From positions 1 to 64,000 of the forward strand of contig CAJTRZ010000006.1 of NCBI GenBank assembly GCA_910578975.1: 64,000 bases of DNA, in the 5' to 3' direction. A model generated the notes under the pieces. It searched no databases. It saw only the letters and a list, made by a program, of their open reading frames with translations, and was not told where the DNA came from. Source of the stretch: an uncultured Eubacterium sp. (GTDB lineage Bacteria > Bacillota > Clostridia > Lachnospirales > Lachnospiraceae). Shown piece by piece: positions 54,245 to 63,018 of this stretch; within the stretch, counting starts at the first letter, position 1; every line of letters begins with the position of its first letter. The position numbers and the translations under genes are program-made.

Positions 54245-57200
54245 GATTTTGTATTTCCTTTCTTTTATCTGAAATCTATATTTTATATCGCTATAAATAT
54301 CATTATGTATTAATGATTTGTTTCTCTTCGCATGACTGCACTTTATCCTATACCAATAAAATAACGAAATCAGCATTAGAAGCAATCCCAAAACAATATA
54401 TCCTGCTCTACCGCTTCCTCCTGTTTCCGGAAGAATATAAGAACCTTTTACTACATTCGTAACAGTAATTACACCCGTTTGTATTCCCTCATTATTTAAA
54501 TATGTTACCGTATAATTTCCTGTTGATGTTTCCACAACCGAATATCTTAATTCATTGCCGGAAGCATCTTCTTTTGGAAGTGCTGACCATGTATATGACC
54601 ATCTATTGCCGGCATTTAAATCTACAGAATCAACCTTTTGAGACTCTCCTTCTTTTATTTTTACTGTCGGCTGATCGTAATCTGTAAATTGAATTTCCGG
54701 TGTAACCCACGTATCTGATGTAAACTCGACAACAGCGTCTCCCGAAGTCTGTCCAATGGTATACACTGCTGTTGCACCATCCGCGCTGACTTTTGAAACT
54801 TCACCATTATATGTAACAGTGTATTGAACATTCCAATTTCCACTTACAGCTATTGTAGCACCGCTGCCCTTAGCAACCTTAATATTTTTACTCCAGACAC
54901 CTCCCAGACTTTTTACATTTACGGTAATTGTAGAATATTCAAGTCTATATGCCTGTCTATATAATTCAAATGTTACGCTGCCCTCTTTAGGGGTGGCTGC
55001 TCCACCCTCCTCATTGCTCCACAATTTATTCAGTGTCAATTCCGTATACTCATTACTGATATAAATTGCCCCTCCGTTATAATTGATAAACTTCACAACA
55101 TCCGAGGATACTCCTGCCATACCTTTTCCCATCGCTGACACAGTCTCTTCTTTTGTTTTGTTCCTCTCCATTAAAACAAAATAATACTTGTCATTGTCCA
55201 TTGTATATCCCGACGGGGGTACTGTTTCAGTTAGTCGGTATAATATATTCTGGTTTATTTCTCCTTTAGCAAAATCAAACTCTATAATACCATTTGCTGT
55301 AGTCCGATATGTATTTTCTTTTTTCCATCTGGATGAAGCTGCATCAAAATACTCCAATTCAAACACCGCATTCGGAAGTGTTTTTAAATAATTTTTATCA
55401 TCCACTTTATATATAGTTAATTTTCGCTTTGTAGCCGATGCACTCGATGAACTTTCAGCAAGCATTGTTCTTGTAGCATAGTTATAAATTTTATCACCTG
55501 ACAATTCAACACTATTTGATATAGGTATACTTCCTGCTATGCTGTCTCTTTGAAATACATATTGATACGAAAGAACACATGCCAGATTATCCGGAAGCGT
55601 GAAAATTATCTCATCATCTTCATAATCATATCTAACAGAATAACGTTCTGATGAGATTTCATCTCCTCTTCCATTCTCTGCTTTAGGGCTGTAGGAATAT
55701 AATTTTACCGATGATGGATTTAATTCTGCATTCACTGATTTCCCAGTAGACAGTATATCTTTCACTGAAATTGTATCACTTCCTTGAATTAAATCTTCAG
55801 CAGCCGGATTCAACAATACTGAATATTCAATAATATTTGTCGGGTTTCCATCTTCATCTACTAACTGTATTCCATTTTTGCTGACTTTATTTACGTTTCT
55901 ATTTACATGAGTAGTTTGCTTTGATGAATAATTTCCCCACTTTATTGTATTTGTATATATACTTGTTTTAACTGTTAAGTCATCCCAGATAGTGTCATCT
56001 GCTATATTGATGCTATATTTCAAAGATATTGTATTTTTGTTGCCGTTTCCATTATAACCATCAGGAACTGTAATTACCGCCACACCTTCATCTATGACTA
56101 CTGTCGGTTTATCTTTTCCTGCCAAATCATATGTTTTGTTGGTCTGGCTTATAGAATCCCAATACGATATTGATGTATACTCATACCAGTCATTCTGATA
56201 AAATGCCGCAGAGATAGAGTCCTTATCAAAAACAGCACCAAAAGGTATAATATCATTTAAAACAATGTCTCCTTGTGGAAATTTGTCTGTTCTTATTAAA
56301 ACTCTGTAATTCAACTTCCCTTCTGCTTCATCAAAATCAATATCGGCAGTTCCTGAAATATATGTTTTTGTTCCATTATCATCTGTCTTTATAATGTGCT
56401 TCTCTAATGGAGCCTGCTTTGTATATTTATGCGATGCTTCTTTGGTACCATATGGCGTCTTCGCCTTATTAACAAATTCTTTTGTTTCTCCGTATGCTAT
56501 TTGAGAATAATCAGCATAGGTTGGATATTTTATTTTAATATTCTCCGCATTAATAGGTTCTTTTGTATCAAATACAATCTCAAAACTTTTTATATGGGTT
56601 AGATTATCTGTTTGACTAATTTTGTCTCCATCAATATCATAGTAAGAAATCGTATATTTATCTGTTGTTTTATTATCTATTTCAACGGAAAGTTTTCTCA
56701 TAAGAGATACTGTCGTGTAATGATTTTCATCATTATTTTCATCTTCTGCATCAATAATTGTGTCAGTGTATGTCAGTTTTTCTCCTGCCGCAACACTCTT
56801 TGCAAGATGAATTGTTCCTGTCCACCAGTAAAGGGCTTTCTCTTCACTTTCTTCTTCTGTTCTTTCAAATGTTTTATTAAAACTGTTGCTTTCGTGCGTA
56901 ACATATATTTCTTTCGTCGCTGTAAAATCATAGGCATCTTTCTTCAAGTGAACCTGATTTACCATTTTCGAAGAGGTACCCTCCGCTCCATCTGGCGCCT
57001 CTGTGTCATATGCAAATGTGTATGTACCTGTAGAATTCTTCGGGAAAGTATATGGTAAAGAAACTTCTTTAGAATCACCCTCAGATGAATTTAATACTAC
57101 TTTCCCCGTAAAATTATCTCCATCTAATTTATCACTAACGATGTATCCATTCAAATCCCTTCCCTGAGAATTGATATTAATAGTCCACGATATCTTTCCT

Positions 57201-58243
57201 GTTTTACTATTATAATTTCCACTTTTTGATATCAGTGCATTTTGTACCTGTGTATATATCTGCCGGTCACTGCTTTTTCCATTACTGGCTGCCTTGGCAT
57301 AATTTGCAACAGATGCTTCGCCGTCTCCACTATTTGGTAATGAAACATTATCTGCTGTATATGTAATGATATATTGTTCTCCTGCTTTGAGTTCAGGCAG
57401 ATCATTAATCGAAAACTTCTGCAGTCCTCCAGATGATCCAAATACCGGTGTATAATTTGAAACTGTAATTCTATCTCCCTCTTCTGTTACTCTTGTCACA
57501 TTTAAAGAATTCTTATCATATCCCGCCGATGCAGAAGCATTTGTAAATGCGTCCGAAATCTCAACATTTCCTCCGGTTCCATTTTTTGTTGAAACAGTAA
57601 GCGTATAGTCAATCTGAGATTTGTCTTTGGAAACAGCACCTGATTTTTCCAGTGATATATCTGTTTTAATATTTTCAGGCTTAATCGTTATCGTTCCTGT
57701 ATTATTTCCTATAACAATATTTTTTGTTTCATCTTTGTCAAGATCACAACTCACCGTTCCCTGAAACTGTATTTGTCCCGCAAAACCTTCACCATCAATT
57801 ACAAAATCATTATGAAATGTTATTGCGATTTTTCCGTCCTTTGAAATGGTATATGTTCCAACAGTGCGTCCCTTATCTCTAACTGTCCCCTGCTGCTCCT
57901 TTTCCAGCACAAAAACATTTGGCATATCATAATATATTACCCTGTTTTCTGAATCCACCACATTATTATCAAGCGTATATTCAATATTAACTTTAACAGA
58001 ATCGCCTACCATCAGCTCCCATGTTTCAGTCCACTCTCCATTTTTAAGTGTACTTACTGATGCACTTGTTATATATGAACCAAAATCGACTCTTATATCA
58101 TTTAGTGCAACAGCCGAAGATAAAGAAAGTGCATAAACTGTATATACGGTTAAAGAAGAAAGAACAAGCAAAAAAAAGCAAAACCATCTTGACTTTTTCT
58201 TATTGGCTATAAATTTTTTCAACTGTACATCAAAATCAAACAT
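52685..58243 (-). CDS. Giant fused pilin precursor: adhesin plus backbone pilin in one frame
   Basis: A single 1852-codon frame. Residues 1-1333 form a complete large adhesin: signal segment (~20-45), long beta-rich adhesion region with repeated isopeptide-type domains, a SpaA-like domain (~943-1050, LYKVDDKNYLK), a Cna_B-like domain (~1069-1255), LPETG at 1271-1275, membrane segment and basic tail. Without a stop the frame continues through about 35 residues into residue 1334 (ATG at 54244), which opens a second complete pilin with signal peptide, pilin motif and its own LPSTG (1812-1816). It may be made as one polyprotein, or the second part may be translated from its own SD. Loss of a stop codon between two formerly separate genes is the simplest origin. 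Confidence 0.8.
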   Translation of the reverse strand: MFDFDVQLKKFIANKKKSRWFCFFLLVLSSLTVYTVYALSLSSAVALNDIRVDFGSYITSASVSTLKNGEWTETWELMVGDSVKVNIEYTLDNNVVDSENRVIYYDMPNVFVLEKEQQGTVRDKGRTVGTYTISKDGKIAITFHNDFVIDGEGFAGQIQFQGTVSCDLDKDETKNIVIGNNTGTITIKPENIKTDISLEKSGAVSKDKSQIDYTLTVSTKNGTGGNVEISDAFTNASASAGYDKNSLNVTRVTEEGDRITVSNYTPVFGSSGGLQKFSINDLPELKAGEQYIITYTADNVSLPNSGDGEASVANYAKAASNGKSSDRQIYTQVQNALISKSGNYNSKTGKISWTININSQGRDLNGYIVSDKLDGDNFTGKVVLNSSEGDSKEVSLPYTFPKNSTGTYTFAYDTEAPDGAEGTSSKMVNQVHLKKDAYDFTATKEIYVTHESNSFNKTFERTEEESEEKALYWWTGTIHLAKSVAAGEKLTYTDTIIDAEDENNDENHYTTVSLMRKLSVEIDNKTTDKYTISYYDIDGDKISQTDNLTHIKSFEIVFDTKEPINAENIKIKYPTYADYSQIAYGETKEFVNKAKTPYGTKEASHKYTKQAPLEKHIIKTDDNGTKTYISGTADIDFDEAEGKLNYRVLIRTDKFPQGDIVLNDIIPFGAVFDKDSISAAFYQNDWYEYTSISYWDSISQTNKTYDLAGKDKPTVVIDEGVAVITVPDGYNGNGNKNTISLKYSINIADDTIWDDLTVKTSIYTNTIKWGNYSSKQTTHVNRNVNKVSKNGIQLVDEDGNPTNIIEYSVLLNPAAEDLIQGSDTISVKDILSTGKSVNAELNPSSVKLYSYSPKAENGRGDEISSERYSVRYDYEDDEIIFTLPDNLACVLSYQYVFQRDSIAGSIPISNSVELSGDKIYNYATRTMLAESSSSASATKRKLTIYKVDDKNYLKTLPNAVFELEYFDAASSRWKKENTYRTTANGIIEFDFAKGEINQNILYRLTETVPPSGYTMDNDKYYFVLMERNKTKEETVSAMGKGMAGVSSDVVKFINYNGGAIYISNEYTELTLNKLWSNEEGGAATPKEGSVTFELYRQAYRLEYSTITVNVKSLGGVWSKNIKVAKGSGATIAVSGNWNVQYTVTYNGEVSKVSADGATAVYTIGQTSGDAVVEFTSDTWVTPEIQFTDYDQPTVKIKEGESQKVDSVDLNAGNRWSYTWSALPKEDASGNELRYSVVETSTGNYTVTYLNNEGIQTGVITVTNVVKGSYILPETGGSGRAGYIVLGLLLMLISLFYWYRIKCSHAKRNKSLIHNDIYSDIKYRFQIKERKYKIMKKLLTILMSFVLAFTVSVSAFGAQRAGENSGEIIINNAVKDQTYNAYRIFDLSWDGSSAYNYTINREWKSFVLQKDSEGNYLYIGVYFSYDENTGAITQLSTSESELQKFAQEAIAYARNNNTIEPAGTAKGVGDDETATATIQNIPLGYYLVDSSVGSLVILNTTNTQMNVMEKNGVPVIIKRVNENSVADSWRDENDADIGETVNFSITATVGKGAENYCIIDTMDKGLTLNKDSFEINYNNAGTLEAGEYIDSKYYTISYDGDGYTFKIDFENEFVSALAESSTITVRYSAELNENATLGRANPNVNSTYLTYGDGNTTAMAQTKTYTYRFGIIKTNDSNIQIDGAEFKIYDYRDIENYDPIRLVKTENEEGETVYRRATAKEIQAGLTTDTIVAGNVLLTGFDASTYYLSETKAPEGFNRTSEVKEITIRLNSLVTVEKINSEVENDDGTTTMVEQIKYISGGVQVINYNGSLLPSTGGIGTTIFYIVGGILVLLAIVLFVVKCMRKKEQNLLK

Positions 58244-58287
58244 ATTTATTTTCTTCCTTATTTATATTTCCAATAAATAACTTAAAA

Positions 58288-59025
58288 CTACAATAAAGAT
58301 ATCTTATTAAATGGCCATAATCTGAATATAACTTTTCCCTCAATATATTTATCAGATATACAACCTATTGTTGAATTCCTGCTGTCAACAGATGATTTTC
58401 TTGAATCCCCCATTACAAAAAACTTTCCTTCCGGTACCTGAAAAGGGAGATTAATATCACACTTCCCCCTATTTTTGTCCATGACATATGGTTCATCTAA
58501 TTGTTTACCATCTACATAAACATCACCCTGTTCATTAATATCCACAATCTGTCCAGATGTTGCAATTACTCGTTTAATTAAAATTTCATTATTATAATAA
58601 AACGCAACTATATCTCCACATTGTAGATTATATTTTTTTGCAACAATAATTACTTCTTGTGTATCTAAAGTTGGTCTCATACTAACTCCGGTAACCCGTA
58701 GCACTGAAAATGCAAATGATGACAATAATACAGTTACTGCTGCTACAATAATAAGTGTAGCTAATATACGTGTTATTATCTTAAAAACTGATTTTTTTTC
58801 ATTAACACGATTCAGTTCTTCTTCAATAATCTGAGTATTCACTTTCTCCCCATCCTGTTCCAACTTTAATTTGGAGATTAATTCTGTATTACTCTTGTTT
58901 GTATTATCACTTTTCTTTTGAAGTATCTGATTCTCTTTCTTCAGCGCATCATTTTCTCTAGACAACGGCAGAAATAATTCTAGCAATTCTTTGCGGTTTA
59001 ATTTTTTCAAGTCCTTATTTTTCAT
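58288..59025 (-). CDS. Signal peptidase I, pilus-associated, with N-terminal coiled coil
   Basis: A 245-aa signal peptidase with catalytic Ser in VTGVSMRPTL and Lys in ILIKRVIATSG, followed by FFVMGDSRKSSVDSR and the GKVIFRLWPF box. One membrane segment (~residues 85-107) precedes the catalytic domain. Unusually, the first ~80 residues are a charged coiled coil (ENDALKKENQILQKKSDN). First gene of the pilus operon, where a dedicated signal peptidase is known in several Gram-positive pilus loci. Confidence 0.9.
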   Translation of the reverse strand: MKNKDLKKLNRKELLELFLPLSRENDALKKENQILQKKSDNTNKSNTELISKLKLEQDGEKVNTQIIEEELNRVNEKKSVFKIITRILATLIIVAAVTVLLSSFAFSVLRVTGVSMRPTLDTQEVIIVAKKYNLQCGDIVAFYYNNEILIKRVIATSGQIVDINEQGDVYVDGKQLDEPYVMDKNRGKCDINLPFQVPEGKFFVMGDSRKSSVDSRNSTIGCISDKYIEGKVIFRLWPFNKISLL

Positions 59026-59041
59026 TTAAATCTACCTAATT

Positions 59042-59071
59042 AAAAAGGGGCATTCTATCTCAAATGCCCCA
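59042..59071 (-). terminator. Terminator-like hairpin in the pilus operon leader
   Basis: An 8-bp stem GGGGCATT/AATGCCCC with a run of five U on the minus strand sits about 17 bases before the lepB start and downstream of a predicted promoter, so it is placed as an attenuator. Confidence 0.7.
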
Positions 59072-59127
59072 TTATTTTCAAAAGTTCCAATATCAGAATC
59101 CAATTTTTCTGAATTTAATGCTCATTT

Positions 59128-59156
59128 ATTTTAACATAATTTTCATTTCTTGTCAC
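59128..59156 (-). promoter_or_regulatory. Predicted promoter of the pilus operon
   Basis: GTGACA (59151-59156) and TAAAAT (59128-59133) with a 17-base spacer and a TG just before the -10. It lies between the rpsO terminator and the leader hairpin. Confidence 0.55.
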
Positions 59157-59227
59157 TACAATTTTTGACAAAAAATGAGAAATGACCAAAAATATTATTT
59201 GCTCTCTACTCTGACCTAAAAAAAATA

Positions 59228-59252
59228 AAGGCAGGGGATATTCCCTGCCTTT
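59228..59252 (-). terminator. Terminator after rpsO
   Basis: A perfect stem AAAGGCAGGGGA/TCCCTGCCTTT with a long U tract on the minus strand, 16 bases past the rpsO stop. Confidence 0.92.
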
Positions 59253-59267
59253 AGCACTTTGTATTGA

Positions 59268-59534
59268 TTATTTACGAATACCTAATTTTTCAATTAAAGC
59301 TCTGTACTCGTTAACGTCATTTTTCTTGATATAATCAAGTAAACCACGTCTCTTACCTACCATCTTTAAAAGACCTCTTCTTGAATGATGATCCTTTTTG
59401 TTTACCTTTAAATGTTCTGTTAACTCCTTAATTCTGTAAGTTAAGATAGCAACCTGAACTGCAGGTGAACCTGTGTCTGTAGGTGTCTTACCAAATTCAG
59501 CTGTAAGCTGTGCTTTTGTTTCCTTTGAAATCAT
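59268..59534 (-). CDS. rpsO: 30S ribosomal protein S15
   Basis: An 88-aa primary 16S-binding ribosomal protein. The sequence [22 protein letters not shown] and the loop [24 protein letters not shown] are diagnostic. Consensus GGAGG SD. It has its own promoter, leader structure and terminator. The usual next gene, pnp, is displaced by the pilus island. Confidence 0.98.
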   Translation of the reverse strand: MISKETKAQLTAEFGKTPTDTGSPAVQVAILTYRIKELTEHLKVNKKDHHSRRGLLKMVGKRRGLLDYIKKNDVNEYRALIEKLGIRK

Positions 59535-59568
59535 TATAATTTCCTCCTTTAATTTTAATATCCCCTGA

Positions 59569-59605
59569 CACTTAAGTAATGGTCGGAGTATCCGTTTACT
59601 TAGTG
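59569..59605 (-). ncRNA. Leader hairpin of rpsO (candidate S15 autoregulatory site)
   Basis: CACTAAGTAA pairs with TTACTTAAGTG (one bulge) around an inner CGGA/TCCG stem, between the promoter and the SD. S15 is known to autoregulate through leader structures in several bacteria; this fold does not match one I can name. Confidence 0.5.
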
Positions 59606-59627
59606 TAGGTTTTAAACATACGTTGGT

Positions 59628-59656
59628 AGTATACTATACCTCAAAGAATTTGTCTA
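59628..59656 (-). promoter_or_regulatory. Predicted promoter of rpsO
   Basis: TAGACA (59651-59656) and TATACT (59628-59633) with a 17-base spacer. Confidence 0.6.
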
Positions 59657-59700
59657 GTAAGTCTAAATATTTTTATAATAAATTCTTAAAAAACTACTTT

Positions 59701-60603
59701 TTATCTCCGGCACATCTCGATATCTCTCTCAATCTGTGCCTTCAGTTCCTCCACGCTCTCAAAAGCCCTCTCTGGTCTTACAAAATCATAAAACTCCACT
59801 TGCACAATCTCATTATAAATATACTCTTCATAATCCAGGATGTGTGTCTCCACCTTTATCTGTGTTCCACTTTCCACAGTTGGATTAACCCCAATATTTG
59901 TAATTGAGTGAAATCGCTTTCCTGCCACATTTACTACTGTTTTGTAAACACCTTTTGGTGGAAGTAATTTTGTATCATCCGGAATAATGTTTGCCGTAGG
60001 TAGTCCCAACGTTCTTCCTAATTGCTTTCCCTGCTCAACTTTTCCAATGATACAATATGGATGATCCAACATCTCATTTACTGTAAGCATTTCGCCTTTT
60101 AATATTTTTTCTCTTATCACTGTACTACTGATATCCTTATTATGATACTGTTCTTTTTCCACCACAATTAAATTATATCCATACTTACTTTCATTGTCTT
60201 TCAAAAACTCCACATCTCCTAGAGCTTTTGTTCCAAATCGAAAATCAGGTCCACATACAATTGTTGTAGCACCAATCTTTTCTTTCAAAATCTGACTGAC
60301 AAATTCATCTGGAGTCAGTGACAGAAATTTTTTCTCCATTGGCATCCTCATATAAACATCAATCCCCTGACTGTCACAGAGCATTTGTTTTTCCATTTCT
60401 GTTACAATTGTTTTATTCGAATTATCCTGTAAAAAATTTTTAGGTGAAGTTTCAAAAGTTAATACCACCTTCTGTCTTCCATTCGCTTTTCTTGTGATTT
60501 CCCCAAATAATTTTTCATGCCCCTTATGAATACCATCAAATTTACCAACTGTGACAATTGTATTTTTTAATTTTATATTATCGTTCACTGAAATGCACTG
60601 CAT
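59701..60603 (-). CDS. ribF: Bifunctional riboflavin kinase/FAD synthetase
   Basis: A 300-aa enzyme making FMN and then FAD. The N-terminal nucleotidyltransferase domain has VTVGKFDGIHKGHEKLF, CGPDFRFG and SSTVIREKI; the C-terminal flavokinase domain has GLPTANIIPD and YKTVVNVAGKRFHSITNIGVNPT. Preceded by a consensus AAGGAGG SD. In the conserved order truB-ribF-rpsO. Confidence 0.96.
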   Translation of the reverse strand: MQCISVNDNIKLKNTIVTVGKFDGIHKGHEKLFGEITRKANGRQKVVLTFETSPKNFLQDNSNKTIVTEMEKQMLCDSQGIDVYMRMPMEKKFLSLTPDEFVSQILKEKIGATTIVCGPDFRFGTKALGDVEFLKDNESKYGYNLIVVEKEQYHNKDISSTVIREKILKGEMLTVNEMLDHPYCIIGKVEQGKQLGRTLGLPTANIIPDDTKLLPPKGVYKTVVNVAGKRFHSITNIGVNPTVESGTQIKVETHILDYEEYIYNEIVQVEFYDFVRPERAFESVEELKAQIERDIEMCRR

Positions 60604-60619
60604 TTGTCCTCCTTAACAA

Positions 60620-60651
60620 CAGTAGGCGGACACACAACTGCCCGCCTGCTG
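60620..60651 (-). other. G/C-rich hairpin between truB and ribF
   Basis: AGCAGGCGG pairs with CCGCCTACT with one mismatch around a 12-base loop. There is no strong U run, so it is a partial terminator or processing stem. Confidence 0.5.
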
Positions 60652-60672
60652 CTTTCATATCATATTCATTAT

Positions 60673-61581
60673 TTACAGGAACATTTTTAAAGGCTTGTAT
60701 ATTTTTTTCTTATCATGATACATATATAATCCTATAAATCTTCCATCATGGGTATACACTCTTACTGTCTGTCCATCTTCGTGATTCATCTTCAGAAGAG
60801 TATTGCCTGATGTAAATATATTTCCATTATACACAAGTTTTTCTGCACTCTCCGAAACAATACACTTCGAATAATTATCGAGCATCTCGTCGACTGGTAT
60901 TATGTATTCATCCAGTATATCCATATCCCTGAATTTCTCTATCTGTGTCAAAGTAATGCCATCCTCTACCTTGAAACGTTCCACCTTACTACGTATCAGA
61001 TGTTCCATACATCCACCTACACCAAGTTCATTTCCAATGTCATGGCATAACGTTCTGATATATGTCCCCTTTGAACAGGTCACATGCATATCAACTCTTG
61101 GTAAATCAATGTTTGTCACTGTTATGTCAATAATCTTACAATGTCTTGCCGGACGCTCTATGACCTCACCTCTTCTTGCAAGATTGTATAATTTCTCACC
61201 ACCAATTTTAATCGCTGAAAACATCGGAGGTATCTGTTCGTAATCTCCTATAAAACTTTTTACCGTTTCAAAAACCTGTTCCTCTGTCAAGACATTCAAC
61301 GCTTCCTCTGATGCCTGTTTTATAACCTCTCCGGTTGTATCCTGTGTATTTGTCTCTGTTCCTAACAATAATGTAGCAATATATGTCTTATCTTTCTCCG
61401 ATAAAATATCACATAACTTTGTTGCTTTTCCTAGACACACCGGTAGAACACCAACCGCATCGGGGTCCAACGTCCCCATATGTCCGATTTTCTTTTGTTT
61501 CAGTATACCTCGAAGCTTCGCCACCACATCATGAGATGTATATCCCGGCTCCTTATATACATTTATTACTCCACTAATCAT
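60673..61581 (-). CDS. truB: tRNA pseudouridine(55) synthase
   Basis: A 302-aa enzyme forming pseudouridine 55 in the T loop of tRNAs. Motifs: INVYKEPGYTSHDVV, the catalytic HMGTLDPDAVGVLPVCLG (Asp), GTETNTQDTTGE, QIPPMFSAIKIGGEKLY and CSKGTYIRTLCHDIG. A PUA-like C-terminal domain follows. The ATG has an AGGTATG SD. Confidence 0.97.
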   Translation of the reverse strand: MISGVINVYKEPGYTSHDVVAKLRGILKQKKIGHMGTLDPDAVGVLPVCLGKATKLCDILSEKDKTYIATLLLGTETNTQDTTGEVIKQASEEALNVLTEEQVFETVKSFIGDYEQIPPMFSAIKIGGEKLYNLARRGEVIERPARHCKIIDITVTNIDLPRVDMHVTCSKGTYIRTLCHDIGNELGVGGCMEHLIRSKVERFKVEDGITLTQIEKFRDMDILDEYIIPVDEMLDNYSKCIVSESAEKLVYNGNIFTSGNTLLKMNHEDGQTVRVYTHDGRFIGLYMYHDKKKIYKPLKMFL

Positions 61582-61594
61582 ATTTCATACCTGT

Positions 61595-62542
61595 TTATAT
61601 CTTTTCATTAATTCTGTTTGTCACACATTTGATAACTTCTTCAAGACTTCCTTCTATATCAAATCCGGCAGCTCTTACATGTCCGCCACCGCCAAAAGAA
61701 ACCGCAATCTCACTGACATCCACATATTTTTTTGACCGGAGGCTCACCTTGTATCTATTCTCTTCCAACTGATAAACGAACATCGCTACCTCCACTCCCG
61801 CCACATTGCGGATAGATGCAATCACAGCATCCAAATCGTTCGTTGTAACACCATATTCTTTCATCATATCTGATGTACAATACCCATAGATGCATTTTCC
61901 ATTCATACAAAGAATCACATTACTCTGTATCTTCGCTGTAATCATTAACTGGTTGTATGATTTTCTATAAAATGTATCTTCTAAAATGGTATTTACATCT
62001 ATTCCAAAATCTATCATTTTTGCTGCAATATTCATTGTTGTAGACGTCGTAGACTGAAACCTGAATACACCGGAATCATGTGCAATGCCCATATACATTG
62101 ACTCTGCAATGCTTTTATCAAAGAGCTTTACATCTAGCAGACCATATAAAACCTCACTGGCAGAACTTGCTTCTGGAACAATATAATTGTAATCAGCATA
62201 TCCCTGATTGCTTTTATGATGGTCAATACACACTGTCCTCTTTGCATTTTCAAAGAAAGGTGCATTTTCACCGAGTCTGTCAAAGCTAGCTGTATCAAGA
62301 GAAATAAACAAATCAAACACTGTTCCGTCAAATCCCTCTGTCTCAATTCTGTCAGTGTTTTTAATTATTCGAAACTTCTCATCTACAAACTCAAGAAAAA
62401 CTCTTACCTCAATATCCTGTCTGTTCTTTTCCAAATAATTGTATAATGACATACAGGAACCAATACAGTCTCCATCCGGTCTTATATGTCCAGCAATTCC
62501 CACTGTTTTTGCATCACCAATTATCTCATCTATCTTCTTCAT
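61595..62542 (-). CDS. nrnA: DHH/DHHA1 phosphoesterase (NrnA type)
   Basis: A 315-aa Mn-dependent phosphoesterase degrading nanoRNA oligonucleotides and, in family members, pAp or c-di-AMP products. The DHH domain has GHIRPDGDCIGSC, SLDTASFDRLG and CIDHHKSN; the DHHA1 domain ends with FGGGGHVRAAGFDIEG. Located between rbfA and truB as in most Firmicutes. The SD (GGAGTAAGG) is part of a 10-base direct repeat whose other copy is 29 bases upstream. Confidence 0.94.
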   Translation of the reverse strand: MKKIDEIIGDAKTVGIAGHIRPDGDCIGSCMSLYNYLEKNRQDIEVRVFLEFVDEKFRIIKNTDRIETEGFDGTVFDLFISLDTASFDRLGENAPFFENAKRTVCIDHHKSNQGYADYNYIVPEASSASEVLYGLLDVKLFDKSIAESMYMGIAHDSGVFRFQSTTSTTMNIAAKMIDFGIDVNTILEDTFYRKSYNQLMITAKIQSNVILCMNGKCIYGYCTSDMMKEYGVTTNDLDAVIASIRNVAGVEVAMFVYQLEENRYKVSLRSKKYVDVSEIAVSFGGGGHVRAAGFDIEGSLEEVIKCVTNRINEKI

Positions 62543-62641
62543 TTTCCAACCTTACTCCACAACTTTTTGTTTCCTATTCCTTACTCCATTTTTGTTTGTC
62601 CGGCATGTTTGATTCAGAATAATTTCAATCAAATTCAAAAA

Positions 62642-63001
62642 TTACTCTTCATTCTCTTTTTTTATGTCATCAATTAATTTTGACATCTTCATACCATACT
62701 CTATCGATTCATCCATAATAAATCTGATTTCAGGAGTATTTCGAAGATTCACAGTCCTTGCAAGTTCCCGGCGGATAAAACCGGCAGCACTTTTTAATCC
62801 CGCCATCGTATCAGCCTTTGCCTGCTCATCTCCCAGCACACTAATATATGCTTTACAGGTTTTCAGGTCTGGTGCTACTTCTACAGCTGTCACTGTAGTC
62901 ATAATACCGATACGTGGGTCTTTCAACTCACGTATGATATTACTTAATTCTCTTTGCACCTCGCCATTAATCCTTGTATTCTTAATACTATTCTTTCTCA
63001 T
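62642..63001 (-). CDS. rbfA: Ribosome-binding factor A
   Basis: A 119-aa KH-like protein needed for 16S 5'-end maturation. The sequence RINGEVQRELSNIIRELKDPRIG, TVTAVEVAPDLKTCKAYISVLG and a C-terminal RNTPEIRFIMDESIEYGMKM are diagnostic. The ATG at 63001 follows AAGGAGT; a GTG two codons upstream is the alternative. Its SD is only a few bases past element E. Confidence 0.96.
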   Translation of the reverse strand: MRKNSIKNTRINGEVQRELSNIIRELKDPRIGIMTTVTAVEVAPDLKTCKAYISVLGDEQAKADTMAGLKSAAGFIRRELARTVNLRNTPEIRFIMDESIEYGMKMSKLIDDIKKENEE

Positions 63002-63018
63002 TATCACTCCTTATTTTT

